From assembly GCA_030544215.1 (NCBI GenBank), contig JARZZO010000001.1:43555098-43619097 (forward strand): a stretch of 64,000 nucleotides of DNA. The letters are read 5' to 3'. Made by a program: the position numbers and the translations under genes. Positions within the stretch are counted from its first letter, which is position 1; every line of letters starts with the position of its first letter. The notes beneath the pieces are model-generated. The model ran no database searches. It saw only the letters and a list, made by a program, of their open reading frames with translations, and was not told the origin of the DNA. Source of the stretch: Zantedeschia hybrid cultivar (Eukaryota; Streptophyta; Magnoliopsida; Alismatales; Araceae). Below are positions 23,259 through 35,462 of the stretch, in pieces.

Positions 23259-25656
23259 CAGGTTCACTGGTTCGGTTGTAAAACGGTACCGTTTTGCGTG
23301 TTTTTCTCATTATGCGTGAAGAACCCGTATTGTACGTGTTCTTGTGTTTAATCCGATTAAAAATGACAGATTAGTGTTCATATGATGATCACAATCAATT
23401 TGATTACTTTTCTGTAATTTTTCGGATTTTATTTGGGGTTTTTGGAGTTCTTCATGAGATGATGAACCGGGGTACTTCGGCGGCTTCGTACGCGACTCCC
23501 AAGTGTTGGGATGGCGGCCCGGATGTCTGGATCATTAGGTGATAGTCACCACTACGCATTCGACACATTTTTCGGCGCCGGAGTGCCCTTGGAGGTGCTA
23601 AAAATCAAGCCCAAACTCGGTTTTTTTAAACCTGAAAAATCAGATTTTAAAGGGGAGTTTAGGGCTCGATTCAAGGGCCATTTGGCCACCGCCGGCTGCC
23701 CCACCGGTGCCGGGCTGACCGCCGGAGGTGGGGACGTCGCCGGCGGTGCCTGGCGGCGCCGTCGCCGGCGCCGGCGCCTGGCAGCGCTGCCATCGCCTCA
23801 TCCGCCGCCGGCCTGCACAAATTAGGGTTACAGGTTATATGAAGGGGCCCGGTCGAATCCTTCATGAAGGGGCTGAACCGCCCGGTCCCGACCCGGTCGG
23901 ACCGGGCGGGGGCCGGGCGGCGCCCTGGCCGAGCTAGGGCTCGGGTCTGGCTGGGCCAGACCCCCTGGCCGAGCCAGGGTTCGACCCTGGCCGAGACAGG
24001 GCCCTGGGCCCGGGCCGTTTGGGCCCTAATGGGCTGGGCCCATTTTCTGGTTTTTAAAAATTGGTTTTTAATGCCTGTTTAACCCCCTTTAAACCCAATA
24101 TTAGCTTATTCAAGCCAGTTTTAAAATTGTTTTAAAACAGAAAAATTATAGAAATGATTAATAATTGTTATTAATTATTTTTATGATTATTAACAGGTTA
24201 TTAAATTGTTTAATAACTGTTATTCAATTAAAGGGCTTTGTTATTAATAGGGTGTTAGTTAATTATTTAAAATTGTTTTAGATAATTAATTTCCCTGTTA
24301 AATTAATTAGTTTAAAATTGTTTTAAACTGATTTCATGCATAACTTGATTACTTTTAATGTTCAAATTGTTTGAATCAAGATTTAGATTAACTGAATAGT
24401 TTAGTTAGTTTATTTGTCAATAATGTTTTGAATATTATTGATTATACTGAAATAAATGTTATTTCGAAAACTAATTGGTATTATAATTTTATATTTATAA
24501 AATTTAATACCAAACAGCAATTATGTGATGATTGTGATGCATGTGATGTGCTTTCTGGTGGGATGATCATGGACTTAGTATTTTCATGTGATGAATGATG
24601 TGAATGAATGCGATGCTTATTTCATTTGGTATTTTAAATAGGACCTGCGTGTCCTCCTCTCTCTTAATCCAAGTGTACTTTCTACCTTCCTATAAGATTG
24701 TACTCCCCTTGATAAGATCAAGGTTTCTAAATTGTTTAAATGTACATTTGTGGACCTGCGAGTCCTGAATTTCATATTTAAATGTATCGGATTAAGCTAA
24801 GAGGACGGGATCTTCTGAAGACACCTCTGGAGGAAGGACTCGCATCAAATGGAACCAGTGTTGCTGTTTTCACATTAGGATCCTATTATGGATCATCGTT
24901 TGGCTCCGATGATTCCATAGTAGCTTTAGCAGTCCATGATCATCCCCATTTAATTTTTCTGCATATATGTGATGTTTGCGGATCTTGCTATCATACATAC
25001 ATTTCTATTAAGTATATTGATACTTCAAATCGAAATACTATTGATAGCACGATTTTTACAAATCAAAATCAAAAACCCTCTTTTAAAACTTAAGTTGTAA
25101 ACGTGAGATATTCAGAATAATCCACGTAACCCACCATCATTATAGATCTTAGGATAATTCTTATCTCAAACAGATTTGTTGTGCTACCACAAGGTCTGTT
25201 TGATTTAGAAATTAAACTAGGTCTACGACATGTGATGTCATTAAGATGAATTGACAAATAGTGTAGTTTTGTTGTGCTACCACAAGGATTGCACTATGAA
25301 TTCATGTCATCTAAGTAATGATGGATAAACTTAACTGAATCAAATTGATTTGTTGTGCTACCACAAGGTCACTCCGATTCAGGGGTTAAATCGATCGGAT
25401 ATTGCAATATGTTGCAACTGTCAAGAGTTGACTGCCTAAGGGACTTGATGTGATTTGTTGTGCTACCACAAGGTCACATGCTTGATGCCCGAAGGATTCT
25501 GATCCCCACTAGGAGATCACCGGAATCTCCCGTTCTATATCTTAGAGGGTCATACAGATCGCCGAAAAATAGTGGGAGCATAAATCTAGATTAAAAGTCC
25601 TAAATCTGATTTTAAGAACTATCTGCTCATTTTATATATATTTCATGTAGGTCGCT
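23259..25656 (+). other. Copia untranslated leader
   Basis: About 2.4 kb without a convincing gene. The GC-rich section at 23650-24020 gives chance frames rich in Arg, Pro and Gly. The AT-rich section to 25130 has nothing recognisable. The last part carries four copies of a 19-bp hairpin motif. A long leader before gag is known in BARE-type copia elements. Confidence 0.75.
25175..25473 (+). repeat. Four copies of a 19-bp hairpin motif in the copia leader
   Basis: TTGTTGTGCTACCACAAGG occurs at about 25177, 25269, 25350 and 25455, spaced 80-105 bp, while the DNA between is not repeated. The core TTGTG-CTAC-CACAA is a 5-bp stem with a 4-nt loop. Perfect conservation in four places within otherwise unlike sequence suggests constraint or recent spread. 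Confidence 0.85.
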
Positions 25657-26520
25657 ATGTCGTCACCTAACCCCCTCCATTGCATACTCGATGCAAACAA
25701 ACTTACGGGACCAAATTACATTGACTGGTTACGCAACCTGAAGATTGTCCTCAGGTGTGAAAAGCTAGCCTATGTCCTGGATCAACCAGATCTAGTGCAA
25801 CCCGGTGATAATTCTAATGAAGATGAATTAATGATGTATGAAAATTGGAAGGAGGACTCTGTCAAGGTCCAGTGTTATATGCTTGGTTCAATGAACAATG
25901 AACTGCAGCGACAGCATGATAACATGGAACCTAAGACCATTCTGAATCACCTACAAGAGTTGTTTGGTGAACAATCCAGAACAGAAAGATATGAGATATC
26001 TAAGAAATTGTTCAGGACCAGAATGAGCGAGGGCACATCTGTGCAAACTCATGTGCTCAAGATGATAGAGTGGATTGAGAGGCTTGTTGTGCTTGGCTTT
26101 GTTATGAACAATGACCTAAGCAACGACTTAATCCTACAGTCCCTTCCAGATTCATTTTCACAATTCATTATCAACTTCAATATGAACAAGATTGAAGTTT
26201 CACTGGCTGAGCTGCTCAACATGTTGAAGACAGCAGAAGGCACTATCCATAAAGACAAGCCACAAGTAATGCTTGTTGGTAAGACCAACAAGAAAAGAAA
26301 AGCTGGACAGACCTTTAAGAAAGGTAAGCCTAAGAAGCTAGTGAAAAGCAAACCGGGAGCTCAAAAGAACAAAGCTAAAGTCAATGATAAAGGTCAGTGT
26401 TTCCACTGTCATAAAGAAAGTCATTGGAAGAGAAACTGTAAGATTTATCTTGCAGAAAAAGCAAAGGAGAAGGTTGGTGAAGCTTCAGGTATTCTCATGA
26501 TCGATCTTAACTTGTCTTAT
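25657..26520 (+). CDS. gag: Copia gag domain, intact part of the gag-pol frame
   Basis: Gag builds the particle and packages RNA. From the ATG at 25657 the frame is open through gag. The N-terminal part carries LTGPNYIDWLRNLKIVLR, the usual copia gag start, followed by the UBN2-type helical core (YMLGSMNNELQRQ, LQELFGEQSRTERYE). A Lys-rich basic stretch (about residues 205-245) precedes the zinc knuckle CFHCHKESHWKRNC (26398-26439, CX2CX4HX4C, all ligands present). No stop separates it from protease: gag and pol are one frame, as is common in plant copia elements. The first stop is only at 26779, so a gag-protease product of about 374 residues could still be made. Confidence 0.9.
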
Positions 26521-29500
26521 AGAGAATCAACATACTGGGTATTAGATACTGGATGTGTTTCTCATATCTGCAATAACTTGCAGGTGTTAACAAGTAAAAG
26601 AAGATTGAACCGCGGAGACGTGGATCTGAGGCTCGGGAATGGAGCAAAAATTGTTGCGTTAGCTGTGGGGACAGCAAGACTTCAGATGGCGTCAGGAGAC
26701 TCTTTGGAACTGATGGATTGTTATTATGTTCCAACCATTATTAGGAATATCATATCTATTTCATGTTTAGATAGACAATGATATTCTATGAAGCTAGAGA
26801 ATAAAGGTTGTTCAATTTATCAAGGAGACAAATTGTTTGCTTCCGGATATTTATTGAATGGATTATATTTACTTGATATTTCATATGATGTTTGTCTGGT
26901 AAATAATTCTCTTGAACGCTTAGATAAGGATGTGAATAAATCGTACCTATGGCATTGTAGGCTATGTCATATAAATGAGAACAGGATCATAAGGTTGCAA
27001 AAGAATGGATATCTTGATCCATTTGATTATGAATCATTTGCAACCTGTAAAGCTTGTCTCATGGGAAAGATGACCAAAGCTCCATTCTCAGGACATGGAG
27101 AAAGAGCTAAGGACTTATTGGAACTAATACATAGTGATGTATGTGGTCCAATGTCCACTCATGCTATGGGTGGTTACTCATACTTTGTTTCATTTACAGA
27201 TGATTTCTCAAGATATGGCTACATATATTTAATGAAATATAAGTCAGAAGTCTTTGAGAAATTTAAAGAGTTTAAAAACGAAGTTGAGAACCAGACTGGA
27301 AAGAGTATTAAAACTTTTCGATCAGATCAAGGGGGTGAATACTTAAGTACAGAATTCACATAATATCTTAAGGATAATGGTATTTTGTCTCAGTAGACTC
27401 CTCCCTATACACCTCAGTTATATGGTGTATCGGAAAGGAGAAATCGTACTCTATTAGATATGGTACGATCCATGATGAGTAATGCTAACCTTCCAACCTC
27501 TTTATGGGGATATGCACTATTGACTGCTGCATATCTGTTGAACAAAGTTCCGAGTAAGTCAGTACCTTCCACTCCATATGAGATATGGAAAGGAAAGAAA
27601 CCAGACTTTAAGCATGTTAGAGTCTGGGGTTGTCCTGCACATGTCAAAAGACATGATCCAGACAAACTGGATTCCAGGACAGAGAAATGTAGATTTGTGG
27701 GATATCCAAAAGAGACTTTGGGATATTACTTCTATCAGCCCAGCGATCAAAGGGTGTTTGTCGCAAAAAGAGCTATCTTCTTAAAGAAAGAATATCTTTC
27801 AAAAGAAGACAGTGGGAGCAAGATAGAACTGGAAGAAATTCTAGACTCACAAATCAACACTGGTTCATCTACTGAACCATTGACTCAAGAACTTGTTCAC
27901 TATGATACACAAAAGGCTCGCAGATCAAGTAGAGTGCCTAAGCAGCCTGAAAGATATGTAGGACATATCGATGATGGCAAGCCAAAAGTGCACTTAAATG
28001 AGGATGATGATCCTCAAACCTACCTAGAAGCCATAAATAGTCAAGAATCAGAAAAATGGCAAGAGGCAATGGATTCTAAAATTCAGTCCATGTATGTCAA
28101 CCAAGTTTGGAACTTGGTTGATCTGCCAGAAGGTATAGTACCTATTGGCAGTAAATGGATCTTTAAAAGAAAGATCGGGGCAGATGGACAGATTGACACA
28201 TACAAGGCAAGTCTGGTAGCAAAAGGATATCGTCAAAGGCAAGGCCTTGACTATATCGAAACCTTTTCTCCAGTTGCCATGATTAAGTCAATCAGAATAC
28301 TTCTTGCTATCGCTGCATTCTATGATTATGAAATATGGCAAATGGATGTGAAAACAGCATTCCTTAACGGGAACCTTCAAGAAGAGGTGTATATGATACA
28401 ACCTGAAGGATTCACTTCCAAAGAGCATTCAAGCAAGGTATGCAAGCTGCAAAGATCCATCTATGGATTAAAGCAAGCATCCCGAACTTGGAACTTAAGA
28501 TTTGATGAAGCAATCAAATCTTATGACTTCATTAAGAATGAAGATGAACCTTGTGTATACAAAAAGGCTAGTGGGAGCGCAGTTACCTTTTTGGTACTTT
28601 ACGTTGATGACATTCTACTCATTGGGAATGATGTAGGAATGTTGGCATCAGTAAAGACTTGGTTATTCAAAAACTTCTCCATGAAAGATTTGGGAGAAGC
28701 ATCCTATATTCTGGGAATAAGGATCTATTGAGATAGGTCCAAAAGGATGCTTGGCTTATCCCAATCTATGTACATAGATACCATAGTCAAAAGATTTGAC
28801 ATGGAAAATTCCAAGAGAGGCCTCGTTCCTATGAGGCATGGAATTTATCTCTCTAAAGAAATGTCTCCCAAGACACCTGAAGAGAGAGCATACATGGATA
28901 GAGTTCCTTATGCCTCGGCGATAGGATCTATCATGTATGCAATGCTATGTACTAGGCTTGATGTGGCACACCCACTAAGTGTCACCAGTAGATATCAGGT
29001 TGATCCAGGTGAGGAACACTGGAAGGCGGTGAAATGTATCCTTAGATACTTGAGAAGGACTAAGGATCTATTTCTCGTTTATGGAGGAAACGACTTGGAA
29101 CTTCGAGGATTTACTGACTCGAGTTTCCAGTCAGATTTGGATGACAGCAAATCCATGTCTGGATTTGTGTTCATGTTAAATGGAGGTGCAGTAAGTTGGA
29201 AGAGTTCCAAACAGGAAACAACTGCAGATTCGACGACCGAAACAGAATACATTGCTGCGGCTGAAGCGGCCAAGGAGGCGGTTTGGATGAAGAAGTTCAT
29301 CTCGGCGCTTGGAGTCGTTCCAAGCATTTCAGTTCCTGTTCCATTATTGTGTGACAACAATGGGGCAATAGCTCAAGCGAAGGAGCCCAGATCACATCAG
29401 AAGTCAAAGCACATTCTGAGACGATTTCATCTGATTCGTGAGATCATCGCCCGAGGAGATATAGTAGTTGAGAAAGTCTCATCTGAAGATAATGTAGCAG

Positions 29501-29586
29501 ATCCCTTGACTAAGCCATTGTCTCAAAACAATTTAGAACGTCACCTTAAGTCTATGGGACTTAGACACATGGGTGATTGGCTATAG
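26521..29586 (+). pseudogene. pol: Copia pol (protease, integrase, RT, RNase H) with four stops
   Basis: Pol processes the polyprotein, copies RNA to DNA and inserts it. In the same frame as gag: protease LDTGCVSHIC near 26545; GAG-pre-integrase and the HHCC zinc region (WHCRLCH, then CKAC) at 26950-27060; integrase core with Asp in HSDVCGP, Asp in FRSDQGGEY and Glu in VSERRNRTL; reverse transcriptase with AFLNGNL and YVDDILLIGND (near 28600); RNase H with FTDSSFQSD, ETEYIAA and LLCDNNGA. The frame is cut by TGA 26779, TAA 27361, TAG 27394 and TGA 28729. There are no frameshifts. The natural end is TAG at 29584. All catalytic residues I looked for are present, so it decayed recently. Confidence 0.93.
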
Positions 29587-29589
29587 TCC

Positions 29590-29600
29590 AAGTGGGAGAA
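29590..29600 (+). other. Polypurine tract of the copia element
   Basis: AAGTGGGAGAA immediately before the 3' LTR. It primes plus-strand DNA synthesis. Confidence 0.9.
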
Positions 29601-31186
29601 TGTTAGAATTGGGTGGCCTCAAAGCCAATCATTGTACATTCTAGTTCAGATTATTAATAAAGACAATCATTTCTTCATTTAATAGTTCTCGCAATTAACT
29701 ATCGTAATGAAGGTCCATAGACAAATGTATGGGATATTGAATCATGATGAGATCATGATAGTGAGATCAATATCCTCAGTCAATTGTCTTAAACAGTTCT
29801 CGATTATAGGATATTTGAGATGGACATTAAATATCCGATAAGATCGACACAAGTTATGTCTGCTCATATGATGAGGGTGAATGATCTCACATTCACTCGT
29901 GTGGTGACACTAAGACAAACAAGTGGGTGCTCATTATAGAATGAGTTCACTGAACAGACCCAAATAAGAATTCCTGGATGGTAATTATACCTATTAGTCA
30001 ACCAGGGAATTCAATCGTTGCAGTAGCACAGTTGGTCCTTTGACCTGAGTCACCAATGATACCTTGTTTGTGGACCATTGTATCTTGATTCTCTGACTCG
30101 TGGACTTTAACCATTAAGTCCACCATAATCGGTCTTTCAGATACAGTGGAAAGCTTGCGAAGGTAATTGAGTGAACAACAAGGGATCACTCACTCTTGGT
30201 ATAAGACTGGAGAGAGAATGTCCCATAGATGTGTACACAGAAATCCCTGGCCATGGTCAAATGAAAGAGATGTCTTTCTGGATATTAACTGTGTACTGGA
30301 ATCCATCTGGATAATGTGATAGAGGGTTTGACTATAAAACCATACCCTTGCGTTATCGGAACATTGCATGAGTGAAGGATTATATCTGTGCGGCATCTAC
30401 AGACGGAAAGGTTCAATTGAAGGGAATAGTATCCCTTATATCTTCTGGGATCATGAGGTAGTGTTTGGTGCTGTTCATGATCAGAAGGCCAAGTGAATTA
30501 ATCATCGGATGATAATTTACTTGTTTATTAAATTAATCATTTAACTTATGATGTTTAAATGTTAATTAATAAATATTAAACTCAAGAAACAGTTCTAAGT
30601 TTAATGGGCCTACAATCGGACTGATATATGGGCCTAGAGGGTCACACACATAAGAGTTATCGTCAGACGGTGAGAGATGTTAAATTTCATGCTTATCTGG
30701 GTTTTTGTGAAAAGCTGCAGGATAAACATGAAGATTTAATGGAGAATTATCCAAGGCCAAACTCTTGGATAATCATGAGGATTAACTCTTGTGCTTATCC
30801 TTATTTCTATATAAGGAGGGCCAAGGGGGAGGGGTAAAAAGTTAGTTGGACGAATTTTACTCCCCAGATTCTCTCTCTCCTCTCTCTCTTTCCTTCTCTC
30901 TCTCTGGGAGTGGATCTGTCTCTCTCCGCGCATGGTGGATTTGAGATCTGGTCGGAGCACTCAAGCCGAGGAGGAAATCGCGTATGCTGCGGGAACTCGT
31001 GTGGATACCTCTAGAGATCGTGCGCGTGCGCGATTACCGAGTCGGCATCATCTACGGGAGATTCGAAACCCCGCAAAGGTGAAGAACTGCTCTTCCCGCT
31101 TAGATTTTAATGTCCGTTTTACGACCCCAGCAACCGATACAATGAAATCATTTTTATTTCCGCTGCGTTCATGGCGATTCCTTATA
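29601..31186 (+). repeat. Copia element 3' LTR
   Basis: 1,586 bp, the same length as the 5' LTR with about 30 substitutions and no obvious indels. It ends CCTTATA rather than CCTTACA, a C-to-T change in the terminal CA. TATA box at 30808-30814. Confidence 0.95.
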
Positions 31187-32605
31187 GACTGCAATGCACG
31201 GATGGAGAGCTCGGAGTCGTCCCTCCATTCCTCCCACTTGCGCTCTGTCAAGATGCACACGGCCAAGGCCAAATTGTGCACCACGTCCCCGTCGGAGAAG
31301 GTGCTGTCAGGGTATACCCTCCAAATGGAAGGTTGCCACAGCTTTGGCTTCTGCGGAGGAGGAGGGCTCGCTGGCGTTTTCGGCTTTGCCGGGGTACTCC
31401 TAATCATGATCCCCTTTGAGGGCCGAGGCGTCTCAACTGTGGTCGCCTTCTTGCCACAGAGCACAGGGGCCTTCCCTGTATCCATCTGTCACTGGCTTCG
31501 ACGAGCGCTATCAACCGCGGGCGCCTCTAACTGTCGGTGCGAGTCGTCGGCAGCTCGCTTCCTCCTGCGCATCTCCTCCAGACACGCGGAGACGTCGGTG
31601 CCGCCAACCATGGTCCTGTCCAATGGAACACCCTCAGGGACATTGGGGAAGGACGCGTTGAGACCGGTGTCCAACTCAAAAGCCTCGGTGGGAGGCGGGC
31701 CCGTGGATTCCTTTTCGTCGATCGTTGTCCCTTCTTGAGCTGACGAGACTCTTCCTTCGACCGCCGCGTCTCTCCGAGCGGCCTCCTCCGCAAGTGAGGT
31801 TTGAATGATCCTCTTGGCTGAAGAGAACAAGACAGAAAAGTCACCAGACAGTCAGATAAAGGCAGCACAAGCTAAGGCGGGCACTCACTCCTGGACTCCT
31901 ATGGAGCAAGGCCAACCCTCAGCAGCGCAATCTCGGAAACTTCGAGGTCGGCATCATCCATGACGCCAGCCTAGAGTCTCGCGCTCTTCAAGTCAACGTC
32001 AGAGGGGATCTGGCGAGGTATGGGATCCTCCTGCATAGGAGTGAAATTGAAGGCGGTACGAAAATCCCAGGGGGGGGGTAACCTTGGGGTCTTGGGTCAC
32101 AAAGAAAAAATGGTTCTTCTACTACTTATGGCTCGAAGCATAGGAGCTCAAGTGGAGAAACAGATTGCGAGGTCGGGTCTTTACGAAGAAGAACCCGTCA
32201 CCGATCAGGGTGTGAGGAAGACGCTGGAACATACAGCGGAACAACATGGTGGTGGGCTCGACACGCCGCTCATAACAAATGAGTAATAGGGCATAGATGT
32301 AGTACCAGGCATTCGGCGTCAGTTGCGCCGGCGCCAGACGGTACTGGACTTGAAGGTTACATAGGGACCGGGAGATGGAAACTGGCCAAGAACATCTCCT
32401 AGTATGCCACAAAATATTTGGGGGCCTCAAAAGAAAGTTGGTCATCGGAACTGGCCCCAACGAGACGATACCCATGTGGCATCTTGTACTCTTCTATCAT
32501 TCGCCTCAGCTCGTCTTGCTTGATTGAGCTTTGGATATGGCGAGCCAAAGCAGAGGCCCTTCTCTCGGAGTGACAGGAAGAACTAGAAGCTTCGTCTGAA
32601 GCCAT
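31187..32605 (-). pseudogene. TAT antisense ORF, N-terminal and middle part (PF04195-like)
   Basis: The minus-strand start MASDEASSSSCHSERRASAL at 32605 matches the start of the second TAT element's ORF at 41750 (MASDKVASLSGQSERRAPAL). Further conserved blocks follow: YALLLICYERRVEPTTMLFR, GFFFVKTRPRNLF, NVPEGVPLDRTMVGG and DSTFSDGDVVHNLAL. These features agree with the plant family annotated as putative gypsy type transposon (PF04195), carried antisense in TAT elements. Pieces lie in different frames (32605-32399, 32475-32122, 31830-31489, 31485-31187), so it has frameshifts. The remainder lies beyond the copia element at 21659-21010. Confidence 0.7.
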
Positions 32606-33157
32606 TGTGAGGAAGAAGGATCGGTTGGATTGAGACTACGTCCTACCGAAGAGGAAAGCCCAAAGCGGACTCGAGGAAAGGATTGAAAGGAAAAGAGGCT
32701 CCAGAAGGGGCTAGAAGATCACTAGAGTGGGGTCTAAGGCGAACTCACCAGGAAAAGGCAGCAAAGCACCATGCAGCACACGCACTCTCCCACTATAAGC
32801 TCAGCAGGCGAAAAGAACTCAGATATGAACGAGAAGCAAGTGTGCCCCCTCACTCACCCGCTTTCCTTGGTAGGGGAATACGCCAACTTTGTTCGCTCCT
32901 TTCCCGGCTGGGGCCTCGAGCGCCGTCGAGCCGTCTCGTCATGATGGCGCCCCCCCCCATCAACCAATGCAAAGGCAAAGGGACGCGCCCTGCGGCAGAT
33001 ACCTCCAAACGTCCAATTACGCGCACGAGAACACTACGTGGACAAACTGTTTCCCCGTACGGGACTCACGACCAGGAAGTAACGCCATCTTTCCCCATAA
33101 AGAGACGTCAACTCATAAGCCAACCGACACCCGCAGGGAGCACTCGGGGATTACGAA
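32606..33157. other. TAT element region upstream of the antisense ORF
   Basis: No domain is recognised. The plus-strand frame of 204 residues here has no known motif and runs on into the chromovirus LTR, so it is not a gene. It may hold the promoter for the antisense ORF. Confidence 0.4.
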
Positions 33158-35331
33158 TGTCAGGATTGAGGTTCCGGATCCGGTTATCGGGTCAGTTTCG
33201 GGGTCGGACCCTTTGGTTTGGGCCCTTGTGGGGCTGGGGCATGGGTTCCAAGCTCGACGCGGTTCAAACGGCGTCCAGCAAGGTGGACGCATTTTAGGTT
33301 GTGCCATGTGGGCGCCACGTGGGTTGGTTTTGGGCCGCGAGAGTACGGCCCCGGTCTTATCGTTTGAATGGCATCTTGTATGGATGACACCATTTAGAGT
33401 ACGGCCCTGGTATGTCAGAGTACGGCCCAGACTTATCGTATGAACGACGTCGGGCTTGGACGACACGTTTTATCTAGCTTCAGTTTGACCTTGCGAATCC
33501 TCCCTCCTTTCCCTCATTCTCTCATTTCCTCTCTCTCTCCTCTCTTCTCTCCGGCCTCCGGCGACTCTTTTCCCCTCCCCTTCCTTTCATCTCCTCATTC
33601 CTCCTCTCCCCATTCCTCCTCTCCCTCCACTCCATCAACCTCGTAACTTCCTTCACTACCACCACCACTTCCTTCGAGGCGCATTTCTCTCTGGACGGCG
33701 GCCGATGTCCCAGCGGAGTAATGGCGTCCACGGCGGTACCGGCGGCGGCATGTGGCGTGGCGGTTCGGCGGCTTAGAGCTCGGAGGAGTTTGAGTAACCG
33801 GTAGGGTGACGATCCCTGTTGTATTTTGTTTAAAGCTATGTTTTTTCCCGCTTTTGGAACATGTTTAGGGAATCTTTGGGGCAAAAATGTTAACCTTGTA
33901 AATGAGGAATGAAGGGTTTTAAATGGGTATTTCGATTTTCCTCCTCCCCCCTGTTTGTGTTATGTTTTTATGTGATTTGGGGAGAAATCCCATTTTTTTT
34001 AACTCGGGGGAGGCCGAAGGAGAACCTGTCTGTTAGGGTTAAAAGGCGTCTGGGGACAGCGACGCCATTTAACCCCAGATAACAGACTCTGTTTCTGAAT
34101 TGAATAGCGTCCAGGGACAGCAACGCCATTCAAACAGCAACCTCCGTGCACAACGCGTTTTAATTCAGATCACCCCGAGGCTTGTCTCTGTTTCTGTCGT
34201 TATTAGGCGACCAGGGACAACGATGCCTTTTAAACGGCGACCAGTTTGGATGACGTGTTTTAGGCCTTCTTCCGAAGCCAGATTTCATATGAACCAGTTA
34301 AGGAGTCTTGAATGACGTCGGCCTTGGGCGACGCGATTCAAGACAGAATCTCATTAATTCCTGCAATTAACATGTGTTTACATTGATAGATAGTTTGGTT
34401 AATTGCATGTTTGAGAACATACTTGAGGACGATGATTTCTACGTGATCGGATCACACCGTGTTGCATTTTGTGCGATCGTGGACCTAGAGTGACAATTGT
34501 TAGCGCTTAGGCACTCTGTGTCGGTGTGAGAATGACACGGCGCCGGTGTGGGAGTGGTGGGGTGACGCCTAGAGAGAGGGTCACCTGGTGTGCTCCGGGG
34601 TATAGTTAGTACCGGTGTGGGAGTGATACATTCGGAGTGGCATTCGCGCTGGGGGAAGAAGAACCACCTTGAGCCAGGTTAAGCCAGAGTAGCCAGTGTG
34701 CTATCCGAAGGGTTGCTGTTTGGTCTCAGCGGGTCCGCGTTCGGCCGTATGACTTATGTGTTTAGCCGAGACGCTAGTTGTGGACTTCATGGTAGTGTGG
34801 TTTCAGAATCGTGCATGTTACTGTTATAAATGCGTGTATTTTATATCGAAATCTAGGAATTGTGTTAGTGCTTTATTTAGTTAAATTGCCTATATTTGTA
34901 TATTGCACTTGTGGATGTGTGAGTGGGTGGTGGGGATCGAAGGATCCCTACTGAGTCTTTTTCGATGAGACTTACCCCCTGCGGTTTTCAGGTGAGAGTT
35001 CCAAACAGGCGTAGCAAGGAGAGTATTGCCTTGGGTTGCGGGCTAGCAGCTGCTGTCCCAGGATATGTCCCGATGTAGTTGTTATTTCTTTTTCTATCCT
35101 ATACGCTTAATTATTTCTTTTCTGTTAGAGTATATAATTAATTGCTGAGTCAAGTCGGATTGTAATAATTTTTATTTCTGCACTTCCTTTACAATTCGAT
35201 GTGATGTAGATGTTTAGCTTAGTTTATCATTTATTTCCCAGACTTATCGATATCCTGGTTTGACTCTAAATTAAAGATTCGGTACCCATTTAGTAATCGG
35301 ATCCCCGATTATAAAGTGGCGGGTCGTTACA
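33158..35331 (+). mobile_element. Chromovirus (Ty3/gypsy) solo LTR inside the TAT element
   Basis: 2,174 bp, TGTCAGGATTGAGG...GGGTCGTTACA, flanked by ACGAA at 33153-33157 and 35332-35336. It shares its order of blocks with the LTRs at 45483, 52123, 56735 and 61111: GGCGTC/GACGC dyads, a CT-rich tract (33485-33650), a GC-rich block, CGGTGTGGGAGTG repeats (34515-34630) and the GGGGATCGAAGGATCCCTA dyad (34932-34950). It is a solo LTR, presumably left by recombination between the two LTRs of a full element. Confidence 0.9.
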
Positions 35332-35462
35332 ACGAAACGACACTAGTCGGACGCCCTTTCAGATGATGGACTCTGCCACGCGGCAAAAACTGCTTATTGT
35401 TGGGCCTCCTGCGCAACTTCACTCCCACCTTTAAAATTCGAATAAGGGAGTGAGATGACCAT
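35332..35462 (+). other. TAT element 3' internal end
   Basis: It starts with the second copy of ACGAA and ends in a purine-rich run (AATAAGGGAGTGAGATGA) before the 3' LTR, which is the likely polypurine tract. Confidence 0.6.

Larger units (their letters stand above)
21660..31186 (+). mobile_element. Complete Ty1/copia element, Angela/BARE-like
   Basis: Two 1,586-bp LTRs starting TGTTAGAATTGGG enclose a 2.4-kb untranslated leader and one gag-pol frame in the copia order gag, protease, integrase, reverse transcriptase, RNase H. It has a primer site after the first LTR and the purine tract AAGTGGGAGAA before the second. By eye the LTRs differ at about 30 sites (near 2%), so it is fairly young. 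The direct repeat AGAC(T) flanks it imprecisely (21656-21660 and 31186-31190). The second LTR ends TA instead of CA. It split the antisense ORF of the host TAT element. Long LTRs plus a long leader fit the Angela/BARE group (inference). Confidence 0.92.

Noticed and set aside
23511..24082. GC-rich ORFs rich in Arg, Gly, Pro in the copia leader
   Set aside because: They reflect base composition, all frames are open, and no copia relative is known to code here.
30932..31738. 268-residue plus-strand ORF
   Set aside because: It begins in the copia LTR and continues into the antisense side of the TAT ORF, so it is a junction artefact.
32683..33297. 204-residue plus-strand ORF
   Set aside because: No motif, and it crosses the boundary of the chromovirus solo LTR at 33158.
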